A stretch of DNA of 64,000 nucleotides from Polaribacter sp. (GTDB lineage Bacteria > Bacteroidota > Bacteroidia > Flavobacteriales > Flavobacteriaceae). Below, piece by piece: positions 28,283-36,717 of this stretch. Location of the stretch: assembly GCA_028343155.1 (NCBI GenBank), contig JAOLXX010000014.1, positions 1 to 64,000 on the forward strand, given 5' to 3'. Position numbers and translations under genes: made by a program. Under the pieces are notes generated by a model. That model was not told the origin of the DNA and made no database searches. It worked only from the letters and a program-made list of their open reading frames with translations. How positions within the stretch are numbered: position 1 is the first letter of the stretch; the number at the start of each line of letters is the position of its first letter.

Positions 28283-28984
28283 ATGAATTTAGAATTGCTA
28301 ACAAAAACTGAAAATCAAAAAGTTCAAAATCTATTAATAATTGGGATTAGAGATTTAATTAATTATAAAAACTTGGAACCTGGAGAAAAATTGCCTTCTG
28401 AAAGAATGCTTTCTGAAAAATTTAATGTTACTAGAAGCAATATTAGAGAAGCAATTCGAAAATTAGAATTCTATGGATTGTTAAAATCCATTCCACAAAG
28501 TGGAACTTTTGTTGCAAATATTGGTATTATTGCTTTAAATGGAATGATTGAAGATATTTTAAGATTAGACGAGCCAGATTTTAAATCTTTAGTAGAAACA
28601 AGAATTTTGTTAGAACTTAAAACAGTAAGACTGGCATCATTAAGAAGAACAGATGAAGATATAGCTCAATTAAAGGAAGCATTGGATGCTTATATCGATA
28701 AAGTTTCGAATGGTAAAGACGCTGTACAAGAAGATTTATTGTTTCATTTAGCAATTGCAAAAGCAAGTGGTAATAGCACAATGAATAAATTTATGCTAAG
28801 CATTACCCCAGAAATTATCTTAAAATTTGAAAAACATCATGTTTGTGATGACGATTTAGCACAAAGAGGAATAGATGATCATCAAGCTATTTTTAATGCA
28901 ATTATAGATAAGAAGCCACAACTAGCAAAACAAAAAATGAAAGAGCATTTTAAAGAACTTTATTCATATTGCTATAATTTATAA
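28283..28984 (+). CDS. GntR-family regulator, FadR/FCD subgroup
   Basis: A 233-residue repressor or activator. The N-terminal winged helix (about 15-80) shows LEPGEKLPSERMLSEKFNVTRSNIREAIRKLE, split here as PGEKLPSER and TRSNIREAI motifs, and the rest is the helical FCD ligand domain (Asp/His residues around EDLLFHLAIAKASGN and DDHQAIF) which in this subgroup binds a metal-bound carboxylic acid such as a uronate or KDG derivative. FadR-type GntR proteins bind TGGTnnnACCA-like dyads, matching the repeated element in this locus. Ligand and sign of control are inferred. Confidence 0.9.
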   Translation: MNLELLTKTENQKVQNLLIIGIRDLINYKNLEPGEKLPSERMLSEKFNVTRSNIREAIRKLEFYGLLKSIPQSGTFVANIGIIALNGMIEDILRLDEPDFKSLVETRILLELKTVRLASLRRTDEDIAQLKEALDAYIDKVSNGKDAVQEDLLFHLAIAKASGNSTMNKFMLSITPEIILKFEKHHVCDDDLAQRGIDDHQAIFNAIIDKKPQLAKQKMKEHFKELYSYCYNL

Positions 28985-29011
28985 ATAAGGTTAAATTTTA
29001 GTACAATTAAA

Positions 29012-29064
29012 TTTGACAGTTAGACATTTTTGATTACTTTTGGTAAACCAAATTGGTTTACCAA
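29012..29064 (+). promoter_or_regulatory. MFS-gene promoter with mirror-image operator pair
   Basis: TTTG (29012-29015), 19 bases, TACTTTTG (29035-29042) form a full promoter. TTGGTAAACCAA (29040-29051) and its reverse complement TTGGTTTACCAA (29053-29064) follow with 13-base spacing and overlap the -7 box. This is the cleanest copy of the locus operator. Confidence 0.75.
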
Positions 29065-29089
29065 TTTTTATTTAATTAAATAAAACAAT

Positions 29090-30373
29090 ATGAAAATAAA
29101 AGGTTTAAGATGGTGGATTATTTTCCTCATATTTATTGCAACTGTAATCAATTACATAGATCGCACTGCTTTCGCACTGCTATGGCCAGAAATGGGTAAA
29201 GATTTAGGAATGAATAATTCCGATTATGCTTTAATGCTAAATATCTTTCTATTCACCTATGCTGCAAGTAAATTTTTGTCTGGTAGATTATATGATCAAA
29301 TTGGAACCAGAGTCGGTTTCGTTGTCTCTATTGTTGTTTGGTCTGCAGCCGCAGCCCTACATTCTTTGGCAAGAGGAATAGTTTCATTATCTATAGTTCG
29401 TGGATTACTTGGTCTTGGTGAAGCAGGATTATGGCCAGGTGCTGTAAAAAGTAATGGCGAATGGTTTCCTGCAAAACAAAGGGCGTTAGCCCAAGGTATT
29501 TTCAATGCTGGAGCTTCAATAGGTAATGTGATAGCCCCTGTTATCATTGTTTATTTATATGCCCAATTTGGATGGAAATCCACTTACATTATATTAGGTG
29601 TGTTAGGCCTACTTTGGGTTATCCCTTGGTTAATCATAAACAAATCTAAACCAAAAGACCATCCTTGGATTACTGAGGAGGAAAGAAATATGTTGCTTAA
29701 TGATCGAAAGGAAAATAATGATGTTGTTGTTGAAGGAGCTAAAAGTCTAAGTGTACCTCAAATATTAAGTCACAAAGAGCCATGGGGAATATTGCTATGT
29801 AGATTTTTTATAGAACCAATTTGGTGGTTTTTTGCAGGTTGGATGCCCATCTATCTAAACGGTAAGTTTGGACTGAGTATAGAAGAAATTGGGAATACGA
29901 TGTGGATATCATATCTTATGGCAGCTGCTGGTGGAATCTTAGGAGGTTTGTTTACTGAAGCAATTATCAAAAAAACTTCAATAGATTTTGGAAGAAAAGC
30001 AAGTATCGTACTTGGAAGTCTATTAATCATAATTGGATTTGTTTCCATTATATGCTTTGTAAATGATTCTAATTATATGACATTCATATTTTTAGCTGGC
30101 TTAGCCCTGTTTGGATTTCAATTTGCAATAGGTAATATCCAAACGCTATCTAGTGATTTATTCAGAGGACCATCTGTTGGTACCCTAGCAGGATTAGCCG
30201 GTACAATTGCAGCATTTTCTCCTATTATAATGAACTGGTTTATTGGAAGAATAACTGAAGGAGGATCTTATACACCTGCCTTCATAGCGATAACACTTTC
30301 CGTAGTTTTGGCTGTGTTATCTATCTTCTTATTAATTAGAAAAGTTAAGCAAGTTGTCAATTTAGAAAACTAA
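29090..30373 (+). CDS. MFS hexuronate-type transporter (ACS family)
   Basis: Inner-membrane major facilitator of 427 residues with 12 predicted membrane segments. The NYIDRTAFALLWPEM start of TM1, GRLYDQIGTRVG loop 2-3 motif and RGLLGLGEAGLWPG in TM4 are typical of the anion:cation symporter group that includes ExuT. Likely substrates are DEH or other uronate monomers made by PL17 in the periplasm. It is preceded by the strongest operator pair in the locus and followed 40 bases later by the probable DEH reductase, consistent with import then reduction. Confidence 0.9.
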   Translation: MKIKGLRWWIIFLIFIATVINYIDRTAFALLWPEMGKDLGMNNSDYALMLNIFLFTYAASKFLSGRLYDQIGTRVGFVVSIVVWSAAAALHSLARGIVSLSIVRGLLGLGEAGLWPGAVKSNGEWFPAKQRALAQGIFNAGASIGNVIAPVIIVYLYAQFGWKSTYIILGVLGLLWVIPWLIINKSKPKDHPWITEEERNMLLNDRKENNDVVVEGAKSLSVPQILSHKEPWGILLCRFFIEPIWWFFAGWMPIYLNGKFGLSIEEIGNTMWISYLMAAAGGILGGLFTEAIIKKTSIDFGRKASIVLGSLLIIIGFVSIICFVNDSNYMTFIFLAGLALFGFQFAIGNIQTLSSDLFRGPSVGTLAGLAGTIAAFSPIIMNWFIGRITEGGSYTPAFIAITLSVVLAVLSIFLLIRKVKQVVNLEN

Positions 30374-30413
30374 ATAAATATTAATACAATTTTATAAATA
30401 TCAAAATAAGAAG

Positions 30414-31178
30414 ATGAGTAAATTAAATGAAAAAGTAGCTGTAATTACTGGAGCTACTGGAGGAATTGGTTTTGAAGTAGCAAAAAGATTAGGTAAAGAT
30501 GGATTTACTGTAATTTTAAATGGTATAGAAGATGATGCTGGAGCTGAAAGAGTAAAAGAACTTACTGCGGAAGGAATTACAGCTGAATATTTTGGATTTG
30601 ATGTTACAAACGAAGAGGCTGTAACTTCTAACATAAATACAATTGGAGAAAAGTATGGTAAAATTGATGTGCTTGTAAATAACGCAGGAGGATTAGGTGG
30701 AAGATCTCGATTTGAAGAAATGACAACTGAGTTTTACAGATTTGTAATGGCTCTAAATCTTGATTCAGCATTTTTCGCTTCAAGAGCCGCAATACCATTT
30801 TTAAAGAAAAGTGATTATGCTTCTATTATTAATTATACATCTAACGCAGGATGGAATGCAGGAGGACCAGGAGCTGGTATTTACGGAACATCTAAAGCAG
30901 GAGTACACGCAATAACAAGAGCATTAGCAAAAGATTTAGCAGAATATGGAATTAGAGTAAATGCAGTATCTCCAGGTACCATAGATACGCCATTTCATGC
31001 TCAAATTAAATCAACAAAACCAGAAGTATTTGCTTCTTGGGCAAACAATATTATGTTAGGTAGATTAGGAAAACCCGAAGATGTTGCAGGTGTTGTTTCT
31101 TTTTTAGCAGGTAAAGATTCAGCTTTCTTAACTGCAGAAACTATCCAAGTTGGTGGTGGACAAGCTTTAGGAATCTAG
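30414..31178 (+). CDS. SDR oxidoreductase, probable DEH reductase
   Basis: A 254-residue short-chain dehydrogenase with TGATGGIG cofactor loop, NNAGG, the YGTSKAG catalytic segment and a C-terminal IQVGGGQALGI. Length and gene context (MFS uronate transporter before, KDG kinase and aldolase after) match the DEH reductases described from alginate-degrading flavobacteria and Sphingomonas, which reduce 4-deoxy-L-erythro-5-hexoseulose uronate to KDG with NAD(P)H. Cofactor preference cannot be settled by eye. A GU-containing hairpin terminator follows. Confidence 0.82.
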   Translation: MSKLNEKVAVITGATGGIGFEVAKRLGKDGFTVILNGIEDDAGAERVKELTAEGITAEYFGFDVTNEEAVTSNINTIGEKYGKIDVLVNNAGGLGGRSRFEEMTTEFYRFVMALNLDSAFFASRAAIPFLKKSDYASIINYTSNAGWNAGGPGAGIYGTSKAGVHAITRALAKDLAEYGIRVNAVSPGTIDTPFHAQIKSTKPEVFASWANNIMLGRLGKPEDVAGVVSFLAGKDSAFLTAETIQVGGGQALGI

Positions 31179-31201
31179 CTTTTTATTTTGATTTGGGGTA
31201 A

Positions 31202-31237
31202 AACTTCTCTTTATGAATTTAAAGAGAGGTTTTTTTA
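31202..31237. terminator. Bidirectional terminator between DEH reductase and lacI
   Basis: AACTTCTCTTTA (31202-31213) pairs with TAAAGAGAGGTT (31220-31231) with one GU pair, followed by a T tract on the + strand. It overlaps the last codons of the convergent lacI gene, whose stop is at 31219-31221. Confidence 0.8.
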
Positions 31238-32253
31238 TTAGAAGAATCTCTCACTATTAATTCAGCATTTAGAATTATTTTATTCAAAGTCTGTTCAACA
31301 ATATTTTCTTTATTATGTTTTAAAAAAGCGTTTGCAGCTTGTTTTCCTATTTCTTCACTATGTTGATTTACGCTTGAGATTCTTGGAGTAACCATATCCG
31401 TAAAAGGTTCATTACCAAAACCAACTAAAGCAATATCATTTGGAATACTAATATTATTTTCATTTAAAACTTGTAAAGCACCTAAAGCAGCATAATCTCC
31501 TGCGACATAAACAGCATCTGGCCTATTTTTTAAACTTAACAACTGCTTCATTTTTGCTCTTCCATCTTCTATAGTAAGATTACTTTCAATCAATAACTCA
31601 TCATCTAAAGGTAAATTGTACTTTTTTAAAGCATCGATGTAACCTCTAATTCTATTGTTAAAAATTCGTGTACGTTTAAAACCACCAATATGAGCAATTC
31701 TTTTGCATTTCTGATTTACAAGATGTTCAACAATTATATGGCTGCTATTGTAATCATCAATGCCAATATAATCTACATTTAAATCATTTTCACCTCTATC
31801 AAACAAAATTAAAGGAATTCCTTTAGATTTTACTTTTTCATAATAAGATAAATCTACAGTTTCATTAGCCATAGAAGCAATAATTCCATCTACTTGTGTA
31901 TAAAGTAACGTATCTATACTTTTACATTCTTTATCATAGGATTCATTAGATTGTGTGATAATGATGCTGTACCCTTTTTTATTCAGTACTTCTTCTATAT
32001 TTTGAATAACCGATGAAAAGAAATTACTATTGGTTCTAGGCACAATAACTCCCACTAAATTACTTTTTCCACTGCGTAAAGCACTCGCTAAGTGATTGGG
32101 TTGATAATGTAAATTTTTTGCTACTTGTCGAACATTTTCTTTAGTTTTTTCGCTAATTCTTGAATCATTATGTAATGCTTTAGAGACTGCAGCAGCAGAA
32201 ATATTTAAAACGTTTGCAATATCTTTTATTGTAGTTCTCTTTTTTTTCACCAA
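31219..32253 (-). CDS. LacI-family transcriptional regulator
   Basis: A 344-residue LacI/GalR protein: N-terminal helix-turn-helix TTIKDIANVLNISAAAVSKAL, hinge YQPNHLASALRSGKS, and a periplasmic-binding-like sensor domain (VGVIVPRTNSNFF onward). It is divergent from kdgK; the shared intergenic region has two TTAAACGTTTAA sites, the standard type of LacI-family operator, one of them between the two divergent -7 boxes. It therefore likely controls itself and kdgK-kdgA, with KDG, KDPG or a uronate as effector (inference). Confidence 0.92.
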   Translation of the reverse strand: MVKKKRTTIKDIANVLNISAAAVSKALHNDSRISEKTKENVRQVAKNLHYQPNHLASALRSGKSNLVGVIVPRTNSNFFSSVIQNIEEVLNKKGYSIIITQSNESYDKECKSIDTLLYTQVDGIIASMANETVDLSYYEKVKSKGIPLILFDRGENDLNVDYIGIDDYNSSHIIVEHLVNQKCKRIAHIGGFKRTRIFNNRIRGYIDALKKYNLPLDDELLIESNLTIEDGRAKMKQLLSLKNRPDAVYVAGDYAALGALQVLNENNISIPNDIALVGFGNEPFTDMVTPRISSVNQHSEEIGKQAANAFLKHNKENIVEQTLNKIILNAELIVRDSSNKKTSL

Positions 32254-32260
32254 TTTTTTA

Positions 32261-32313
32261 TATATTTGCTTAAACGTTTAAACAAATATAGTTACTTTGT
32301 TTATATAATCAAA
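32261..32313. promoter_or_regulatory. Divergent lacI/kdgK promoters sharing one LacI operator
   Basis: TTAAACGTTTAA at 32270-32281 is flanked on the left by TATATTTG (+ strand, 32261-32268) and on the right by the same box on the - strand (32290-32283), giving a nearly perfect 30-bp palindrome. For lacI a TTTG on the - strand (32313-32310) lies 19 bases upstream of its -7 box, a complete promoter. The + strand box lacks a clear -33 partner. Confidence 0.75.
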
Positions 32314-32358
32314 ATTTCAAGTACCAAAAGAAGTTTTGATTTTATTTTAAAGAACTGC

Positions 32359-32370
32359 TTAAACGTTTAA
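32359..32370. promoter_or_regulatory. Second LacI-type operator upstream of kdgK
   Basis: TTAAACGTTTAA again, 89 bases from the first site and 36 bases before the kdgK ATG. Two identical sites at this distance suggest looping or a roadblock. Confidence 0.7.
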
Positions 32371-32406
32371 CTAGAAAATGATACACTTATAAAAAAATTA
32401 AACAAA

Positions 32407-33453
32407 ATGGGTAAAGTAGTAACTTTTGGAGAGATCATGTTAAGATTAGCTCCACAGGGATTTTTAAGGTTTTCACAAGCAAATAACTTTGATGTTGTTT
32501 ATGGAGGAGGAGAATCTAATGTAGCGGTTTCACTAGCAAATTATGGAGTTGATGTAGATTTTGTAACACGTTTACCAAAAAATGATATTGGTGCATGTGC
32601 AATGATGGAAATGAGAAAACGAGGTGTTGGAGTTAACAAAATTGTATGGGGTGGAGATCGACTAGGAATTTACTTCTTAGAAACAGGAGCCGTTTCTCGG
32701 GGATCGAAAGTTGTGTATGACAGAGCACATTCTGCGATTTCAGAAATAAAATCAGGGATGATCGATTGGGATTCAGTTTTTGATGGAGTAGAATGGTTTC
32801 ATTGGACTGGTATTACACCAGCGATTTCGCAAGGATCTGCAGATGTATGTTTGGAAGCTGTAAAAGCTGCTAGTGCAAAAGGAATTACTATTTCTACCGA
32901 TTTAAATTACAGGGCAAAACTTTGGAATTTTTGTGATGATACACATAGAGAAAAAATAATGACTGAATTAACTTCTTACTGTGATATTGTTTTAGGGAAT
33001 GAGGAGGATGCAGAAATGCATTTCGGTATTAAACCAGCAGGGATTTCTGTTCAAACGGAAGGGCATAATGTAAAAGCTGAAGCATTTTTATCTGTTTGTG
33101 AGCAAATGATGGAGAAATTTCCAAGAGCTAAAAAAGTGATTACTACCCTAAGAGGTTCTATCTCGGCTTCTCATAATACATGGGCCGGTGTGTTATATGA
33201 TGGAAAGACCTTGTTGCAAACTCGTCAATATCAAATTACCGATATAGTAGATAGAGTAGGTGGAGGAGATTCTTTTATGGGAGGCTTAATCTACGGATTA
33301 TTAAAATACCCAGAAGATGATCAAAATGCATTAGACTTTGCAGTTGCAGCATCTTGTCTAAAACATACAATTAAAGGAGATGCAAACCTAGCAACTGTTG
33401 CGGAAGTAGAAAAGTTAATGGGTGGTGATGCTTCTGGAAGAGTAGCACGTTAA
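32407..33453 (+). CDS. kdgK: 2-keto-3-deoxygluconate kinase
   Basis: PfkB-family kinase, 348 residues, with all landmarks intact: VVYGGGESNVA, GGDRLGIYFLE, DLNYRAKLW (165-173), NEED (198-201), TTLRG (246-250) and the ATP-site GGGD with catalytic Asp288. It phosphorylates KDG to KDPG, the step before the aldolase encoded 89 bases downstream. Expression is probably controlled by the divergent LacI protein. It is the functional counterpart of the degenerate paralogue at 2246. Confidence 0.93.
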   Translation: MGKVVTFGEIMLRLAPQGFLRFSQANNFDVVYGGGESNVAVSLANYGVDVDFVTRLPKNDIGACAMMEMRKRGVGVNKIVWGGDRLGIYFLETGAVSRGSKVVYDRAHSAISEIKSGMIDWDSVFDGVEWFHWTGITPAISQGSADVCLEAVKAASAKGITISTDLNYRAKLWNFCDDTHREKIMTELTSYCDIVLGNEEDAEMHFGIKPAGISVQTEGHNVKAEAFLSVCEQMMEKFPRAKKVITTLRGSISASHNTWAGVLYDGKTLLQTRQYQITDIVDRVGGGDSFMGGLIYGLLKYPEDDQNALDFAVAASCLKHTIKGDANLATVAEVEKLMGGDASGRVAR

Positions 33454-33482
33454 TTAGGTTTAATTGTTGAATTGTGTAAATG

Positions 33483-33494
33483 TTTAAACGTTAC
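33483..33494. promoter_or_regulatory. Imperfect LacI-type site before the KDPG aldolase gene
   Basis: TTTAAACGTTAC lies in the kdgK-kdgA gap and matches 10 of the central positions of the two perfect sites upstream. It may give the aldolase gene separate control. Confidence 0.45.
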
Positions 33495-33542
33495 ATAACG
33501 CAACAATTACACGATTAAATAAACAAACAATTACACAAAATT

Positions 33543-34208
33543 ATGGCTCAATATACAAGATTAGAAGTAGCGCAAGTGATGAAAAGTACTGGAATGGTTC
33601 CTTTATTTTTTCATAATAACCTAGAAATCAGTAAAAAAGTTTTAAAATCATGTTATGATGGGGGAGCTCGTTTAATGGAGTTTACTGCAAGAGGAGATTT
33701 TGCACACCAAGTTTTTGGAGAATTAACAAAATATGCAATTGCTGAATTACCAGGAATGATAATGGGCGTAGGGTCTGTTACAGATGCAGCAGCAGCATCT
33801 TTATATATGGCTTTAGGAGCAAATTTTATTGTAACACCTGTTTTAAGAGAAGACATTGCAATTGTATGTAATCGTAAAAAAGTTTTATGGTCTCCTGGAT
33901 GTGGAACCTTAACTGAAATAGCGAAAGCAGAAGAACTAGGTTGTGAAATCGTAAAATTATTTCCAGGAGATATTTATGGGCCTCAATTTGTAAAAGGAAT
34001 TAAAGGACCACAACCATGGACAAGTATCATGCCTACTGGAGGGGTTTCTCCAACAAGAGAAAACTTAGAAGGTTGGTTCAATGCAGGAGTTACCTGTGTT
34101 GGTATGGGATCTAAATTGATGGCAAAAGATGCTGATGGTAATTTTGATTATGTGAAAATTCAAAGCGTAACTAAAAGTGCTCTAGACATAATACAATCTC
34201 TTAAATAA
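33543..34208 (+). CDS. kdgA: KDPG/KHG aldolase
   Basis: Class I aldolase (Eda family, 221 residues) that splits 2-keto-3-deoxy-6-phosphogluconate into pyruvate and glyceraldehyde-3-phosphate. Catalytic Glu46 (MEFTAR) and Schiff-base Lys138 (CEIVKLFPGD) are in place, with the phosphate-binding PTGGVSP loop near 160. It ends the Entner-Doudoroff branch of the alginate pathway and is the last gene before a strong terminator. Confidence 0.93.
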   Translation: MAQYTRLEVAQVMKSTGMVPLFFHNNLEISKKVLKSCYDGGARLMEFTARGDFAHQVFGELTKYAIAELPGMIMGVGSVTDAAAASLYMALGANFIVTPVLREDIAIVCNRKKVLWSPGCGTLTEIAKAEELGCEIVKLFPGDIYGPQFVKGIKGPQPWTSIMPTGGVSPTRENLEGWFNAGVTCVGMGSKLMAKDADGNFDYVKIQSVTKSALDIIQSLK

Positions 34209-34231
34209 GGACTATTTTTAACCAAAATATG

Positions 34232-34266
34232 AAACCCTTCAAAATTATTAATTGAAGGGTTTTCCT
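34232..34266 (+). terminator. Terminator after kdgA
   Basis: AAACCCTTCAA (34232-34242) pairs perfectly with TTGAAGGGTTT (34252-34262) around a 9-base AT loop, then a T-rich tail. It closes the alginate locus. Confidence 0.85.
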
Positions 34267-34272
34267 CTTATA

Positions 34273-34389
34273 ATGAAACAGAATAAAGCAATTCTTACCA
34301 ATTATTTTTGCTTATTAATTCCTTTACCTATCACTTTGTATTGTTTCTTTTTAGCAATTGTGTCCAGTTATAATGACTTTATACGATAA
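34273..34389 (+). CDS. Possible 38-residue small membrane protein
   Basis: ATG to TAA, 38 codons: a Lys/Asn/Gln N terminus, one hydrophobic stretch of about 20 residues (TNYFCLLIPLPITLY region) and a short polar tail. It begins 7 bases after the kdgA terminator. No homologue is recognised and AT-rich DNA gives such frames by chance. Confidence 0.2.
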   Translation: MKQNKAILTNYFCLLIPLPITLYCFFLAIVSSYNDFIR

Positions 34390-34802
34390 GACAATTGATT
34401 TATCTCATATATTTATTTGAACACCTTAAAATCAATCAACAATTACCTTAATTATTATTAGAATTTTTAACTTTCAAGAAGTAAATTCCTTCTCCAAAAA
34501 TGAATCATAAATTTTTCTTTGATGTTTCATATATTTAAATTTTATTCTTAATTCTAACTGAAAGCTAAATTACCACATCCAAAAAGGAGAATATTAACTT
34601 TAGAAGAATTCCTTATAGAATTAAAGTACGGAAATTAGAAGCTAATCGCTATGTTTTAAATATTGTAATCAGCACTCGATAATAATAGCCCTCAGTAGTA
34701 GGTCTTGAAAACTCAGAGTAGGGCAACTAATTTTAAAAATGAGTTTATTCATGGCTATTATTAAAAAAACTTCAACTATTTTTACACTCTTAATTTTAGA
34801 AT

Positions 34803-35855
34803 ATGATTAAAAAAACCAGGGCAGAAATCACTAAATGTATATTGCATAAAGTCGCGAATAAATTTAACAGTGGACACAATGTTTTCTCTGAAGATTTAAT
34901 TCGTTTCGACCAAGAAAGTTACGATTTAATGAAGGGTTTCCTATTAAAGCCTTTTGGAGCGTTGACGCAAAGTTATCGGTTTTCTCATCATGCAGATGTG
35001 CGTTTGAATGAACTCAATAATTATGCTTCTGAAGTTTTTAAAGAAGAAAGTAGTTTTGTCGAATACTCTAAAAATATTGTCAATCATCTCTATGAGCAAT
35101 CGAATTCTGCACAAATAAAAACCGGAGATGTATTGATTGTTTTTATAGAGGGTATAGAATACAAAGATGTTTTGACAGAAGCAATAGGTGTTTTTAAAAT
35201 TGAAAATAAAATCGATTTTTTTCAAACTTATTTAGACGATAATAAGAGTTATGATGTGGTTGTTCAAAAAGGCATCTCTACCAAAAGGATTGATAAAGGT
35301 TGTTTGATTTTAAATACCTCAGATACTGAAGGAACTGTGGTATTGTCTGTTGATAATAATAATTATGATGCACAATATTGGATTAAAGATTTCTTATCTG
35401 TAAAAGTAGCAGACGATTATAATTCCCATACTCAGAACTATTTAGAAATGTGTAAAGAGTTTTCTGAAGAAGTGATTAAACCAGAATTGGGCATGCAAGA
35501 ACAAGGAAGTTTCTTGGCAAGTACCGTAGATTATTTTAAGGAGAATGAAGCGGTAGATTATGCTACTTTTAAAGACGAAGTTTTTGGAGAAGACAAGCAC
35601 AAATCCTTGTTTGATGATTATAAAAAGCACTACGAAACGCTAAATGATGTACTAATTAGAAATAATTTTGATGTTTCTGGCGTGGTGCTTAAAAAAGAAA
35701 AAAATAAGCTTAAGACCGAGATAAAGTTAGATACCAATATCAGTATTAAATTAGATGTTGATGCTCCAGAAGCCACTTCAGAATACCTTGAAAGAGGTTA
35801 TGATGAGGAAAAGAAAATGAAATATTATAAAGTGTACTTTAATGAAGAAAAGTAG
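34803..35855 (+). CDS. Nucleoid-associated protein, NdpA/YejK family
   Basis: A 350-residue protein of the 37-kDa nucleoid-associated family (Pfam NA37). Recognisable features are the N-terminal HKVANK segment, the FFQTYLDDN-like middle and a long acidic helical C-terminal half. Members bind nucleoid DNA, but their function is poorly defined. It is the first gene to the right of the alginate locus and is transcribed alone, with an unusual structured leader upstream. Confidence 0.75.
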   Translation: MIKKTRAEITKCILHKVANKFNSGHNVFSEDLIRFDQESYDLMKGFLLKPFGALTQSYRFSHHADVRLNELNNYASEVFKEESSFVEYSKNIVNHLYEQSNSAQIKTGDVLIVFIEGIEYKDVLTEAIGVFKIENKIDFFQTYLDDNKSYDVVVQKGISTKRIDKGCLILNTSDTEGTVVLSVDNNNYDAQYWIKDFLSVKVADDYNSHTQNYLEMCKEFSEEVIKPELGMQEQGSFLASTVDYFKENEAVDYATFKDEVFGEDKHKSLFDDYKKHYETLNDVLIRNNFDVSGVVLKKEKNKLKTEIKLDTNISIKLDVDAPEATSEYLERGYDEEKKMKYYKVYFNEEK

Positions 35856-35938
35856 GGTTGTTATTGGTAGATTTTTTTGGGTCTTGTCAAATTAGCTGCT
35901 AAGAATTACAACAAATAAATAAACTCTAGCTAATAATG

Positions 35939-36640
35939 TTAATCATAAAACGCATCTACTTCAAAAAGTGCTTTAAAATGTTTTAAAATTCTAGATTTTA
36001 CGGCTTCTATATCCACTTTTTTTCCCAACTCAGCTTCCATAGAAGTTACTGCTTTTCCTCTTATTCCACAGGGAATAATGTGGTCAAAATACCCTAAATT
36101 AACATTTGCATTCAAAGCAAAACCATGCATGGTTACCCAACGAGAAGAACGAATGCCTAATGCACAAATTTTGCGAGCAAAAGGGGTTTCTGCTCCCAGC
36201 CAAACACCTGTTTCTCCATTGCTTCTTTCTCCTTTTATTCCATATTCTGCAAGGCTTAAAATAATCGCTTCCTCTAATAACCGTAGGTATTTATGAATGT
36301 CCGTAAAGAAATTTTCTAAATCTAGAATAGGATAGCCAACAATTTGACCCGGACCATGATAAGTGATGTCTCCACCACGATTTATTTTATAAAAAGTGGC
36401 TCCTTTTTCTGCCAACTGTTTTTCATTTAATAACAAATTACTCATATCACCACTTTTACCCAGGGTATAGACGTGTGGGTGCTCTACGAATAGGAAATGA
36501 TTTTCTGTAGAAACTTGGTGTGCTCTTTTTCGATTGTCAATTTTTACAGCAACAATTTTTTGCAACAATGCGGTCTGGTATTCCCAAGTTTCTTTGTAAT
36601 CTTTTACCGATAAGTCTTTAAGATGTATGTTTCTATTCAT
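35939..36640 (-). CDS. lipB: Octanoyl-[acyl-carrier-protein] transferase LipB
   Basis: Lipoate biosynthesis: moves octanoate from ACP to lipoyl domains in the cytoplasm. The LipB signature RGGDITYHGPGQIVGYP is complete, and the later KICALGIRSSRWVTMHGFALN-type segment contains the catalytic Cys and the conserved His. Length 233 residues is normal. Divergent from the metallopeptidase gene with 77 bases between. Confidence 0.95.
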   Translation of the reverse strand: MNRNIHLKDLSVKDYKETWEYQTALLQKIVAVKIDNRKRAHQVSTENHFLFVEHPHVYTLGKSGDMSNLLLNEKQLAEKGATFYKINRGGDITYHGPGQIVGYPILDLENFFTDIHKYLRLLEEAIILSLAEYGIKGERSNGETGVWLGAETPFARKICALGIRSSRWVTMHGFALNANVNLGYFDHIIPCGIRGKAVTSMEAELGKKVDIEAVKSRILKHFKALFEVDAFYD

Positions 36641-36717
36641 AATATCTACTACAAAGATAATTATTTTGTTATATTTGAAAGACGCAACTAACGCTATTTT
36701 TTTTTAAAAAACTTTTT

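Larger units (their letters stand above)
34209..34802. other. 594-bp intergenic region at the right border of the alginate locus
   Basis: After the kdgA terminator it holds a possible 38-codon small ORF (34273-34389) and a set of alternative inverted repeats (34681-34762). The rest is AT-rich with no recognisable gene. Confidence 0.6.
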
